Source: Coriobacteriia bacterium (GTDB lineage Bacteria > Actinomycetota > Coriobacteriia > Coriobacteriales > RUG033). Taken from it: a stretch of DNA of 64,000 nt. The notes beneath the pieces are model-generated. The model was not told where the DNA came from. It worked only from the letters and a program-made list of their open reading frames with translations, and ran no database searches. Shown one piece after another: positions 1 to 11,078 of the stretch (positions are counted from its first letter, which is position 1; each line of letters opens with the position of its first letter). The position numbers were made by a program, and so were the translations under genes. Location of the stretch: NCBI GenBank assembly GCA_015655215.1, contig JAATFL010000012.1, positions 1 through 64,000 of the forward strand, given 5' to 3'.

Positions 1-541
1 ACGCGTGGGTGACTACGAGCGCCATCTGAGGCTCCCGGTGACGGATGGCCGCATCGAAGGCGATGCGGAGCAGGATGCGCTCAAGACCTTCGTGTTCGAG
101 CGCCATCACGGGACGGGTACCGTCGGCAAGGGGTTCGTCAAGGGGTTCGGCATCAAGCGGGGTGCCATGGCTCAGACGGTTGCGCATGACGCGCACAACC
201 TGCTGGTGGTCGGTTCGAGCGATGAGGATATGGCCTTGGCGGCCAACACCCTCGTGGCGTGTGGCGGCGGCATGTGCGCGGTGCAGGATGGGGCGGTGTT
301 GGGATGCGTCTCGCTGCCCATAGCGGGGTTGATGTCCGACAAGGGCGTCCAGGACGTGTCCGAGGACGTGGCGCGTCTCGAGGACGCATGGGGGAAGCTG
401 GGCTGCGACCTGCCTTCGCCGTTCATGACCATGGGGCTCGTCGCTCTGGCCTGCCTGCCAAAGCTGCGCCTCACGAATCGCGGCCTGGTGGACTGCACCA
501 CGTTTCAGTTCGTGCCGCTACTGGTGGAGGGGGAGTCATGA
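1..541 (+). CDS. ade: Adenine deaminase, C-terminal part (5' truncated by window)
   Basis: The reading frame is open from the first bases and runs to TGA at 539-541, so the gene begins upstream and only about 180 C-terminal residues are visible. They match the C-terminal domain of adenine deaminase (adenine to hypoxanthine plus ammonia, purine salvage): a GFGIKRGA segment, then VAHDAHNLLVVG, then DEDMALA, an LPIAGLMSD stretch, and a PFMTMGL...LRLTNRGLVD ending. This domain follows the metal-binding amidohydrolase core, which lies outside the window. The GTG at position 5 is probably internal. The stop overlaps the glutamate decarboxylase start in an ATGA arrangement, so the two are likely co-transcribed. 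Identification rests on motif recognition only. Confidence 0.85.
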   Translation, partial: RVGDYERHLRLPVTDGRIEGDAEQDALKTFVFERHHGTGTVGKGFVKGFGIKRGAMAQTVAHDAHNLLVVGSSDEDMALAANTLVACGGGMCAVQDGAVLGCVSLPIAGLMSDKGVQDVSEDVARLEDAWGKLGCDLPSPFMTMGLVALACLPKLRLTNRGLVDCTTFQFVPLLVEGES

Positions 542-1953
542 CGCGCAAGGCGGAGAGGGGCCTCGAATGGGAACGGGGAACGGAGGCGTCCGGCACTCGG
601 ATGATCAACCCGCTCTTCACCCAGCCCGGCTCCATGGAGTCCGTCCCGCGCTGGACGCTGCCCCAAGACGAGATGCCGCCGGAGACGGCGTACCAAATCG
701 TCCATGACGAAATCCTCCTGGACGGCAACGCGCGCCAGAACCTCGCAACGTTCGTGACGACGTGGATGGAGCCGCAGGCCGACAGGCTCTACGCCGAGAC
801 GTATGACAAGAACATGGTCGACAAGGATGAGTACCCGCAGACCGCGGCCATCGAGCAGCGCTGCGTCCACATCCTCGCGCATCTGTGGAACTCGCCCGAG
901 GCGAGGACCACGCGCGGCACGTCGACCACCGGCTCGTCCGAGGCGTGCATGCTCGGCGGGCTTGCCTTGAAGCGCCTGTGGCAGCAGAAGCGCCGGGCCG
1001 AGGGCAAGTCGACCGAGAGCCCCAACATCGTCTTCGCATCGTCGGTTCAGGTCGTGTGGGAGAAGTTCGCGAACTATTGGGACGTCGAGATGCGCGCCGT
1101 CCCCATCACCAGGGAGCGGCCGTACCTCACGCCCGAGGCGATGCTCCAGTCCGTCGACGAGAACACCATCGGTGTCGTCGCCGTTCTCGGCGTGACCTAC
1201 ACAGGCCAGTTCGAGCCGGTCAAGGAGCTCGCCGCGGCCCTCGACTCGTACCAGGCCAAGACGGGCATCGACATACCAATCCACGTCGATGGTGCGTCGG
1301 GCGCGTTCGTCGCACCGTTCCTGCAGCCGGAACTCGAGTGGGACTTCCGACTGGAGCGCGTCCACTCGATCAACACGTCGGGTCACAAGTTCGGTCTCGT
1401 GTACCCGGGGCTTGGCTGGATCGTGTGGCGCAAGAAGGGGTATCTGCCGGAGGACCTCGTCTTCAACGTAAGCTACCTGGGTGGCGAGATGCCCACGTTC
1501 GCCTTGAATTTCTCGCGTCCCGGTGCTCAGGTGCTCTTGCAGTACTACAACTTCCTGCGGCTTGGCAGGTCGGGCTACGAGCGGGTGCAGCGGGCTTCGT
1601 CCGAGATCGCCCGGTTCATGGCCGGCGAGATCGGTAGGATGGAGATGTTCTCCCTCGTCACCGACGGCAGCGACATGCCCCTCATCACATGGGAGTTGAA
1701 GTCGGGTCACACCGACAAATGGGACCTCTACGACCTTTCCGCGAAGCTTCGCGAGCGTGGGTGGCTCATCCCGGCCTACCCGATGCCCGTCGGCATCGAG
1801 GATATGACCGTCATGCGCATCGTGTTCCGAAACGCCATGTCGATGGACCTCGCGAACCTTCTGCTCGAAGATATCAGAGGCGCCGTGAAGTACCTCGATG
1901 GTCTGGACGGCCCGCTTCCACGCGAGGGTCGTCCACAGTCGTATCACCACTGA
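538..1953 (+). CDS. gadB: Glutamate decarboxylase (PLP-dependent)
   Basis: A 471-residue group II PLP-dependent decarboxylase that converts glutamate to GABA and CO2, consuming a proton in the cytoplasm. The PLP-lysine motif SGHKFG and the following GLGWIVWR match the GadA/GadB family, as do TSTTGSSEA (cofactor phosphate region) and HVDGASGAFVAPF, whose Asp contacts the pyridine nitrogen. The length fits GadB of about 466 residues. The ATG at 538 overlaps the stop of the upstream deaminase gene (ATGA) and follows a GGAGGGGG Shine-Dalgarno; the ORF-track start at 259 lies inside the upstream gene and is rejected. No GABA/glutamate antiporter gene (gadC) is adjacent on the visible side. Coupling to a deaminase gene is unusual; both reactions raise pH, so a shared acid-stress role is possible but inferred. 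Confidence 0.93.
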   Translation: MTRKAERGLEWERGTEASGTRMINPLFTQPGSMESVPRWTLPQDEMPPETAYQIVHDEILLDGNARQNLATFVTTWMEPQADRLYAETYDKNMVDKDEYPQTAAIEQRCVHILAHLWNSPEARTTRGTSTTGSSEACMLGGLALKRLWQQKRRAEGKSTESPNIVFASSVQVVWEKFANYWDVEMRAVPITRERPYLTPEAMLQSVDENTIGVVAVLGVTYTGQFEPVKELAAALDSYQAKTGIDIPIHVDGASGAFVAPFLQPELEWDFRLERVHSINTSGHKFGLVYPGLGWIVWRKKGYLPEDLVFNVSYLGGEMPTFALNFSRPGAQVLLQYYNFLRLGRSGYERVQRASSEIARFMAGEIGRMEMFSLVTDGSDMPLITWELKSGHTDKWDLYDLSAKLRERGWLIPAYPMPVGIEDMTVMRIVFRNAMSMDLANLLLEDIRGAVKYLDGLDGPLPREGRPQSYHH

Positions 1954-2003
1954 GCCGGGAAGCATGGAGTGCCGGGAGCAGGACTAAGTTCGAAGGAGGC
2001 AAC

Positions 2004-2438
2004 ATGAGGGTACTCATATGTTTCAAATCGAAGTATGGTGCGACGGGACGCTATATGCGGTGGCTCTCGGAGGAACTGGGAGCGGATATAAAGACCTTCG
2101 ATGACATCGACCGAAGCTACGACTTTCACGATTATGATACGGTCGTCGTCAGCTCCGGCACCTACGCGGGTTTCATGTCCTTGAACGGATTCCTGAAGCG
2201 GCATTGGAACCAGCTGGAGAGCAAGGACGTGATCGCCGTCGCGGTCGGTGCCGCTCCCGCAGACGACCCTTGGAGCCTGAGGTCGTACAACCGGATACCG
2301 GATAGGATACGGGAGAAGATACGGTATATCAAGATAATCGGAGACAGCGCGGGGTCGTCTCGAGTGGCCGATTATCAGAGCCCCGTCAAAAGGGAGAACC
2401 TCGACGAGGTCATCGACATGGTCAGGGGAGGCGAGTAG
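2004..2438 (+). CDS. Flavodoxin-domain protein (HemG/flavodoxin_5-like)
   Basis: A 144-residue single-domain protein. The N-terminus MRVLICFKSKYGATGRYM is a flavodoxin FMN-phosphate loop (strand followed by S/T-rich K/Y-G-x-T), and DTVVVSSGTYAGF resembles the second FMN-contacting segment. The length suits a short-chain flavodoxin or the flavodoxin-like domain of HemG-type protoporphyrinogen oxidases. The start follows AAGGAGG at 6-nt spacing, 50 bp after gadB, so it may be read from the same transcript. The gene ends in a long hairpin shared with the convergent gene. The likely role is FMN-dependent electron transfer; the partner is unknown and no haem genes are nearby. Confidence 0.75.
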   Translation: MRVLICFKSKYGATGRYMRWLSEELGADIKTFDDIDRSYDFHDYDTVVVSSGTYAGFMSLNGFLKRHWNQLESKDVIAVAVGAAPADDPWSLRSYNRIPDRIREKIRYIKIIGDSAGSSRVADYQSPVKRENLDEVIDMVRGGE

Positions 2439-2459
2439 CACCGCCTCCCCTGACCATGT
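2416..2459. terminator. Bidirectional hairpin between convergent genes
   Basis: A perfect 18-bp inverted repeat (left arm 2416-2433, right arm 2442-2459) separated by 8 nt spans the stop codon of the flavodoxin gene and the end of the convergent dehydrogenase gene. Stem strength and position suggest a shared terminator, but neither side has a clear T tract, so it may act as a hairpin-only terminator or as an mRNA 3' stabiliser. Confidence 0.55.
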
Positions 2460-2474
2460 TATCTGCGGCGTGCG

Positions 2475-3326
2475 CTACTTCGTGTACTTGTAGAAGCCCT
2501 CGCCGGTGGCCACGCCCAGCTTGCCCTTGTCGATGTAGTTCTCCTTGACGATCTTCGAGAAGGCGATGATCTCGGGATCGGATGACATGGCCATGATGTT
2601 GTAGGCGGTCTTGAGACCTACGATGTCGAGGATCTGGAATGGCCCGGCAGGGGCGCCGGTGGCGATGCGCCAGGTAGCGTCGATGTCGGCCGGCTCGGCA
2701 TAGCCGCCACCGAAGAGCTTCGACCCCGCATTGAGGAGGGGGATCAGCAGCGAGTTGAGGAGATAGCCCGCCTTCTCCTTCTTGATCTGGATGGGTACCA
2801 TGCCGGTTTCCTTGGCAAACCGCACGAGCTCCTGGTAGACCTCGGGCGAGGTCTCGGAGGTGCCCATGATCTCTGCGGTGTTGTGGGTCCAAACCTCGTT
2901 GGCATAGTGCAGTGCGATGAAGCGGTCGGGGCGACCGGTAAAGGGCATGAGACTGCTGGGGAGCAGCGAGGAGGAGTTCGTCGCGAAGATGGTCTTCGCA
3001 GGCGCGATGGCGGCAAGTTCGGTATAGGCCGTCTCCTTCGTCGCCATGTCCTCGGGCAGCGCCTCGATCACCATGTCGGCATCCTTCACCGCTTGCGCGA
3101 GGTCTGAACTGTAGGCGATGTTGTCGAGTCCTGCCTGGATCTTCTCGGGGGTGGCGTCGGGAAGGTCGTTCAGGTAGCGAGTGGAGAGGGCGGAGATTCG
3201 CTCCCGGGCCTTGTCAAGGCTCGTGGCACGGACGTTGTACGCCGTCACCTTGAAGCCGTGATAGGCGGTCTGATAGATGATCTGCGATCCGAGAACGCCG
3301 GTGCCCAGTACCGTGATGTTCCTCAT
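2475..3326 (-). CDS. 3-hydroxyacyl-CoA dehydrogenase family protein
   Basis: A 283-residue NAD-dependent L-3-hydroxyacyl-CoA dehydrogenase, the single-domain-pair form seen in 3-hydroxybutyryl-CoA dehydrogenases. The N-terminus has the Rossmann motif GTGVLGSQI. ADMVIEALPEDMATK and FATNSSSLLPSSL form the conserved NAD/substrate region, HYANEVW holds the catalytic His, and the C-terminal helical domain contains the conserved NSLLIPLLNAG and GPFQILDIVGL stretches. The start at 3326 follows AGAGAGGA; the longer ORF-track start adds 26 unrelated residues. No thiolase, crotonase or acyl-CoA dehydrogenase gene is adjacent, so the substrate is unknown. Butyrate-type fermentation or another short-chain hydroxyacid is possible. 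The 210 bp upstream to the next gene hold only an AT-rich stretch near 3370-3410 that may contain its promoter. Confidence 0.85.
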   Translation of the reverse strand: MRNITVLGTGVLGSQIIYQTAYHGFKVTAYNVRATSLDKARERISALSTRYLNDLPDATPEKIQAGLDNIAYSSDLAQAVKDADMVIEALPEDMATKETAYTELAAIAPAKTIFATNSSSLLPSSLMPFTGRPDRFIALHYANEVWTHNTAEIMGTSETSPEVYQELVRFAKETGMVPIQIKKEKAGYLLNSLLIPLLNAGSKLFGGGYAEPADIDATWRIATGAPAGPFQILDIVGLKTAYNIMAMSSDPEIIAFSKIVKENYIDKGKLGVATGEGFYKYTK

Positions 3327-3536
3327 CTTCGATTCCTCTCTGTCGGAAGCTTCCGTGTGACGAACGGCCATAGGTTGATATGCGATATATCGTTTACCTT
3401 TCAAAGACTAGCATGATGCAGGTGCACATCCAGCTGTCACCGATGGACGGTGGGCATGGGACGGGGAAGTGAAGACCGTCCGTTGCCGCTGGTTGTCTTG
3501 AGATCCTCGAGGTGTGGGTGGCTATCGTTCCCGGGC

Positions 3537-4553
3537 TCAGCCGCCGTAGACGTACGTGAGGTGGCGACGCGCGACCTCGGCCAAGTCGCGCAGGGTCGTC
3601 GCCGAGGTGGCCGCGCGGTTCCTAAGCTTGTAGTGTGGTACGAATCCCTCCAGGTGCAAGGGGATGTCCCTGTCAACCGAGGCGATCCAGGAGGAGAGTC
3701 GCTCCATTTCATCGGGACTGTCGTTGCCGGGAAGGGCATCGGCGCCGATGCCACCGGAGGCACCTGCCGGTACGATGAGCGTGCTCACCTCGACATGCGT
3801 GATGTCGCGGGCGATCTCGATGCTTCGCTTGACGACATCGAGGCCATCGGGGGCGCCAAGGCGAGCGTAATACTCCGGAGTGAACGCCTTGAGGTCGACG
3901 TTGACCGCATCGATGGATCTCAGGAGCGTGGACCAGGGTCCCTCGCAGGCGTAGCCGTTGGTGACGAGGACGGTCACGAGGTCCTCTGCGTGGGCGAGGC
4001 GTGACACATCTCGCACGTACTCGCGCGAGATGGTGGGTTCGTTATAGGTGAAGGCGACGCCCACGCACCCTTTGGGCTTGAGCTCGACGGCTTTCGCGAC
4101 GAAGTCGCTGGGTGACAGGTAGGTCGCACGCGCCCTGGCCTGCTCGACCTCCAGGGATATCTCGCTGTTCTGGCAAAACGGGCAGCGCAGGTTGCAACCC
4201 CAACTGCCCCATGACAGCACCATCGTCTTTGGGTGGAAGTTGGCAAGCGGCTTCTTCTCAATGGGGTCGAGCGCAAGGGATGTGGTCATGCCGTAGTTGT
4301 CGCACACCACGACGCCACCCTTGTTGCGTCGAGCTTGGCATGCGCCCAGGGCATCGGGAAGCACCTGGCAGAGATGCGGGCAGAGCGAGCACTGCGAGGG
4401 TTCGGGTTTGGACTCGGATGACCCGACCTCCGTGCCGCGCAGTCGGCGATAGGGGGATTCGGGGGAGGTGGTATGCCAGATGGTGGGGGTGTCGGCCGCT
4501 CCCGAGGTGGCCATGCGTGCGGCTTTGCGTTCAATCGAAGTCTGCTTCACCAT
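3537..4553 (-). CDS. amrS: AmmeMemoRadiSam system radical SAM enzyme
   Basis: A 338-residue radical SAM protein. An N-terminal cysteine set (CSLCPHLCQV...GACQARRN) precedes the SAM-cluster motif CNLRCPFCQN (CxxxCxxC); GVAFTYNEPT, TNGYACEGP and AVNVDLKAF follow. This is the layout of the PflA-like family that pairs with AMMECR1 and Memo domains. It is predicted to bind [4Fe-4S] and cleave S-adenosylmethionine; the true substrate is not known. It lies 116 bp downstream of the Memo-AMMECR1 fusion gene on the same strand, which supports a shared pathway. The start at 4553 has a GAGGA Shine-Dalgarno about 11 nt upstream; the next Met has none. Confidence 0.85.
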   Translation of the reverse strand: MVKQTSIERKAARMATSGAADTPTIWHTTSPESPYRRLRGTEVGSSESKPEPSQCSLCPHLCQVLPDALGACQARRNKGGVVVCDNYGMTTSLALDPIEKKPLANFHPKTMVLSWGSWGCNLRCPFCQNSEISLEVEQARARATYLSPSDFVAKAVELKPKGCVGVAFTYNEPTISREYVRDVSRLAHAEDLVTVLVTNGYACEGPWSTLLRSIDAVNVDLKAFTPEYYARLGAPDGLDVVKRSIEIARDITHVEVSTLIVPAGASGGIGADALPGNDSPDEMERLSSWIASVDRDIPLHLEGFVPHYKLRNRAATSATTLRDLAEVARRHLTYVYGG

Positions 4554-4669
4554 GTTCTCGGAATCCTCACTCGTGCACGAGGGGCCGCGGGCCCCGCTTC
4601 GGGCGATACCTTGCGACAGACGAGTCTAACGCACTTACGTGCTGGCGAAGTTTCTCATACGGGCGAATC

Positions 4670-6064
4670 CTATGTATGTCGTACCACCTCGAACCGTGAG
4701 AGGTGGTATCGTTCGTCGGGGTGGATACCCGCCTTGCGTCGTGCGATGTCCACCTGGTCCTCGGCCGTGTCGACGCCGTCGAGGTCGGGGAGCAGCAGGC
4801 CGCTACGCTGTCCGAGAGAGACGATGACACCGTAGCGCTTTGGATCGAGCCGACCGAGCCCTTCGACGGGTTCGGGTACGCCCAGCACGTCCACGTTGTA
4901 GACGAGACGAGGCAGTTCTGACGGGCTCACGATGTCGAAGCGTGGATCGCCGGTGCCGGCAAGCACCGCGTTGCGCAAGATCTCCTCGCCAAGGCATGCA
5001 CGCTGTGGCTCGATGGTGCCGATGCACCCGCGCAACTCGCCATCGAGGTGCAGGGAGACGAACGCCCCTGCCCTTTGCGCAGATGCTTCCGGGGGCAGTG
5101 CGCTGCACAGGTCATCCGACAGGTCATGGGGGAATGCGAGGGAGTGCCCGTGCAGGACGTACTGCTCGAGCGAGAGACGTGCGAGGCGGACGTACGGGTC
5201 TGCGTCGGACGTTGGTTGGGAGATGCCCCCGAAACGGCGTTCCGGGGCACTTCCCACGGCACCGGGCACGAACCACCCCACACCATAGCCAACGCCGAAC
5301 GGTCCCTCGTAGGAGAGCCAGTCGCACTCAACCGTGCGCCCGTCGAGCGTGCCCGCCATCGTGACGAGGGAACGAAGCCCGCATTCGCCGGCGGCTTCGC
5401 AGAACCCCTCGTCGAGGTCGAGCAGGACCTTGAAGTCTCCGCTGGCGAGCGCGGTGGTCACCTGTTCGTCGAAGATCGCGCCCTCTCTCGCGAGACCGTA
5501 TGGACCATCCTCCTTGAGACGATGCGAGAGGTCCCCGCTGGCGACGAAGACGATGCGACGGTGGGCCTCCTCGGCCGCCTGGACGATGGCCTCTCCCAGG
5601 TGATAGTGCGTGAGGATTGACAGCCCGGAGAGACCGAGTCGAACGATACGTGGTCGTGGCAGGTACGTGGTGATGAAATGGAGCGGCACGAGGGTCCCGT
5701 GGTCAAGGTCAAGCTCGCGACCGCGTCCTCCGCTGGTCGTGATGGGTATGTCGCGCAGTGCGGCCTGGTCCGCTATGCGGGAAACCAGGTCCTCGTCGTA
5801 CGTGACGGTGGTGCCGTCCTCGCGGTCGCCGAACTGTGAGAAATCGCCATGGGCCTGCGCACCGGGCGAGATGTGGAAGCGATCGAGGTACGCCGGCGCA
5901 TGTGGTGACATGATCACGACCGTGTCCGGGTCGAGCGTGGCGATGCGTCGCGCCACCTCATTGTAGGCATCGATGGTGGTCTGGATCTTGCGTTCCTCCC
6001 CATGGCCTATCCCTGGCACGATGATGGGCGGGTGGGGGACTGCGCAGCAGGCGAGCAATGGCAT
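4670..6064 (-). CDS. AmmeMemoRadiSam protein: Memo-AMMECR1 fusion
   Basis: A 464-residue two-domain protein. Residues about 1-265 are a Memo/extradiol-dioxygenase-like domain (PHPPIIVPGIG, MSPHAPAYLDRF, VASGDLSHRL). After a short linker, residues about 285-464 are an AMMECR1 domain (FVSLHLDGELRGCIGTIEP, VLAGTGDPRFD, GVIVSLGQRSGLLLPDLDGV). In many genomes these domains are separate genes (AmmeMemoRadiSam A and B). Here the order is B then A in one chain, and the radical SAM partner is the next gene downstream. The start at 6064 is set by a strong AAGGAGGAG; the 61 extra N-terminal residues of the ORF track are rejected. The biochemical role is unresolved: AMMECR1 has no proven activity, and Memo binds metal through conserved His/Cys residues. 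Confidence 0.85.
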   Translation of the reverse strand: MPLLACCAVPHPPIIVPGIGHGEERKIQTTIDAYNEVARRIATLDPDTVVIMSPHAPAYLDRFHISPGAQAHGDFSQFGDREDGTTVTYDEDLVSRIADQAALRDIPITTSGGRGRELDLDHGTLVPLHFITTYLPRPRIVRLGLSGLSILTHYHLGEAIVQAAEEAHRRIVFVASGDLSHRLKEDGPYGLAREGAIFDEQVTTALASGDFKVLLDLDEGFCEAAGECGLRSLVTMAGTLDGRTVECDWLSYEGPFGVGYGVGWFVPGAVGSAPERRFGGISQPTSDADPYVRLARLSLEQYVLHGHSLAFPHDLSDDLCSALPPEASAQRAGAFVSLHLDGELRGCIGTIEPQRACLGEEILRNAVLAGTGDPRFDIVSPSELPRLVYNVDVLGVPEPVEGLGRLDPKRYGVIVSLGQRSGLLLPDLDGVDTAEDQVDIARRKAGIHPDERYHLSRFEVVRHT

Positions 6065-6333
6065 GGCTCCTCCTTCTCGAAGCGCGAGGCGACACGGACG
6101 AAGCGGAGATGGCACGATGCGCGTGCATATCGACCATACTCGGCTGCGAACGTCATTGCAATCGGTGGACCCACGATGGTTGAGTCGCCGATGCGGTTCC
6201 CCCAAGGCGTGCTGTCTGTCAGCGGGGGTGGTATCGTATGGAAACACGCCGGTGGAGTTGATCTGACGGGCTTATCGGTATGCGCGCACATGGGTTCAAC
6301 CTGGTACAGCATCCGCACGAAATGGGGTTTTGA

Positions 6334-9025
<2,692 letters not shown>

Positions 9026-9028
9026 ATC

Positions 9029-9058
9029 GCGGGACCTGTGGGGCACCCCGTCCCGTGC
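9029..9058 (+). terminator. Hairpin downstream of ligA
   Basis: A GC-rich inverted repeat, CGGGAC (9030-9035) with GTCCCG (9050-9055) and an inner GGGG/CCCC, follows the ligA stop directly. There is no T tract, so it is only a candidate terminator separating ligA from gatC. Confidence 0.3.
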
Positions 9059-9199
9059 GCGTCAGAAGGACGTTCACGCACCTCGCCTGCCCTCACCGTT
9101 CTCAAGTGGGGGGCGCAAGCGTAAAATCACGGGGTCACACCTCGTTTGCCACGCGCGCCCTTTCCGGCGCCTGCGTTTCCTCGAAAGGATGAGCGCCCC

Positions 9200-9496
9200 A
9201 TGCCTTTAAGCGAGAGCGATGTGCGCGCCATCGCGGACTACGCCCGCATCGCCTTGACCGATGAGCAGGTTCCGCAGATGGCCGTCGACCTCAACAGCAT
9301 CATCGACAGCCTCGACCCCATCCGGCGCATCGACCTCGAGGGCGTCGAACCGACGTTTCATCCTATCGGCGACCTCTCCAACGTGTTGCGCGAGGATATG
9401 ATCGCACCTTCGCTCGACCGTGACTTCGCGCTTTCCGATGCCGGTGCCGTCGAGGATGGCCAGTTCCTCGTCCCCTCCATCATGGGAGATGAGTGA
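9200..9496 (+). CDS. gatC: Asp/Glu-tRNA(Asn/Gln) amidotransferase subunit C
   Basis: A 98-residue GatC, the small subunit that wraps GatA and GatB in the heterotrimer that converts misacylated Glu-tRNA(Gln) and/or Asp-tRNA(Asn). The family pattern is clear: short helices with DVRAIADYARIALT, LNSIIDSLDPIRRIDLEGVEPTFHP, then LREDMIAPSL and a C-terminal FLVPSIM. The start at 9200 follows GAAAGGA. The stop TGA at 9494-9496 is 2 bp from the ATG of gatA, showing translational coupling. Confidence 0.92.
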   Translation: MPLSESDVRAIADYARIALTDEQVPQMAVDLNSIIDSLDPIRRIDLEGVEPTFHPIGDLSNVLREDMIAPSLDRDFALSDAGAVEDGQFLVPSIMGDE

Positions 9497-9498
9497 GC

Positions 9499-11076
9499 AT
9501 GGTCGTGACGAGAGGGGATGCACCCATGCCCGTCGACATCGCAGCGCTCTCCGCGGCTCAGATACGTGCCGGCATCATCGCCGGGCGCTTCTCGGCGCAT
9601 GACGTGGCCGACGCCGCCTACGCCGTCATCGCGACGCGCGATACCGATATCCATGCCTTTCTGGAGCTTACGCCCTCGCTCGCCTATGCTGCCGCCGAGA
9701 GGGTCGACGCGGCCAAGGAGGCGGGGGAGGAGCTCCCCTCGCTCGCCGGTGTGCCGGTGGCCTTCAAGGACAACATGAACCAGGTGGGTACCAAGACGAC
9801 CTGTGGCTCGAAGATGCTCGCCAACTACGATTCGCTCTTCACGGCCACGGCCGTCGAGCGAATGGTCGACGCCGGCGCGCTGCCACTCGGCAAGCTCAAC
9901 ATGGACGAGTTCGCGTTCGGCTCCTCCACCGAGACCTCCTTCTTCGGTCCCACGCACAACCCATGGGACCTCGAGCGCGTGCCCGGGGGGTCGTCGGGCG
10001 GCTCCGCCGCTGCGGTTGCGGGCGGTCTCGCCACCATCACGTTGGGAAGCGATACGGGCGGATCCATCCGTCAGCCGGCGAGTTTCTGCGGCATCGTGGG
10101 CTACAAGCCCACCTACGGGCTCGTCTCCCGCTACGGCATCGTCGCGTTCGGGTCCTCGCTCGACCAGGTGGGACCTTTTGGCAAGACGGTCGAGGACGTG
10201 GCCTTGGCGACCAACGCGCTCGTGGGCCGCGACGAGCGCGACTGCACCTCGCAGGATTGCGGCACCGACTTCACCGCCAACCTGCACGCGGGCGTCAGGG
10301 GCATGCGCATCGGTGTCGTCACCTCGATGAACGATGCGCCCGGCGTGCAGCCCGAGGTGGTCGCCGCACTGCATGAGGCGGTCGAGAACCTCAAGGGCCT
10401 TGGTGCCGAGGTGGTGGAGGTGGACCTGCCGCACATCACCGCGGCCATGTCCGCCTACTACGTCATCGGACCGTGCGAGGCCTTCTCCAACCTCTCCCGC
10501 TTCGACTCGGTGCGCTATGGCTACCGCGAGCCGGGATGCGAGCTGCTGTCCAGCCAGGAGAGCCTCTCGCGTGCGGTCGGCTTCGGCGAGGAGGCGAAGC
10601 GGCGCATCCTGCTGGGTAGCTACCTGCTTTCGAGCGGTCCCTACGAGGAGTACTACGTGCCTGCCCAGAAGGTGCGTACGCTCATCACGCGCGATTTCGT
10701 CCGTGCCTTCGGAAGCGTGGATGTGATCATCTCCCCCACGAGTCCGCGTGCGGCGTTCAAGTTCGGCGAGATATCCGACCCCGCCACGATGTACCTATCC
10801 GACCTCTTCACCATCGCCATCAACATCGCCGGTAACGGTGGCATGTCGCTGCCGGTTGGTCTTGGACGGGATACCGGCCTGCCCGTGAGCGTGCAGCTCA
10901 TCGGCCCGCAGTTTCGCGACGAGAACATCTTCCAGGCTGCCGCGGCGCTGGAGACCTGCTATCGCATCGAGCATGTCGCACCCATGGCACGGCCCGGTGC
11001 AGTCTCCCGAGTGGTCGAGCCCGTCATGACGATAGGTTCCCCGACTCCCCCTGCCACCATGAAGGGGGGCGAGTGA
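9499..11076 (+). CDS. gatA: Asp/Glu-tRNA amidotransferase subunit A
   Basis: A 525-residue amidase-signature enzyme that releases ammonia from glutamine for the GatB kinase site. The amidase signature is intact: VAFKDNMN with the catalytic Lys, the Gly/Ser-rich PGGSSGGSAAAV, and GSDTGGSIRQPA with the Ser-cisSer-Lys triad residues. The C-terminal GNGGMSLPVG and SVQLIGPQF match GatA rather than other amidases. Two starts are possible, ATG 9499 or ATG 9526 (preceded by GAGAGGGG); the former is given because it couples to gatC. The C-terminus carries about 25 extra residues after the usual end. The gene lies between gatC and gatB. Confidence 0.95.
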   Translation: MVVTRGDAPMPVDIAALSAAQIRAGIIAGRFSAHDVADAAYAVIATRDTDIHAFLELTPSLAYAAAERVDAAKEAGEELPSLAGVPVAFKDNMNQVGTKTTCGSKMLANYDSLFTATAVERMVDAGALPLGKLNMDEFAFGSSTETSFFGPTHNPWDLERVPGGSSGGSAAAVAGGLATITLGSDTGGSIRQPASFCGIVGYKPTYGLVSRYGIVAFGSSLDQVGPFGKTVEDVALATNALVGRDERDCTSQDCGTDFTANLHAGVRGMRIGVVTSMNDAPGVQPEVVAALHEAVENLKGLGAEVVEVDLPHITAAMSAYYVIGPCEAFSNLSRFDSVRYGYREPGCELLSSQESLSRAVGFGEEAKRRILLGSYLLSSGPYEEYYVPAQKVRTLITRDFVRAFGSVDVIISPTSPRAAFKFGEISDPATMYLSDLFTIAINIAGNGGMSLPVGLGRDTGLPVSVQLIGPQFRDENIFQAAAALETCYRIEHVAPMARPGAVSRVVEPVMTIGSPTPPATMKGGE

Positions 11077-11078
11077 CC

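Noticed and set aside
505-1965. 486-aa ORF on the minus strand
   Set aside because: It is the antisense shadow of gadB; its sequence has no family motifs and gadB has a clear PLP site and start.
9358-10434. 358-aa minus-strand ORF over gatC/gatA
   Set aside because: Antisense shadow in GC-rich DNA; the plus-strand frame encodes intact GatA motifs.
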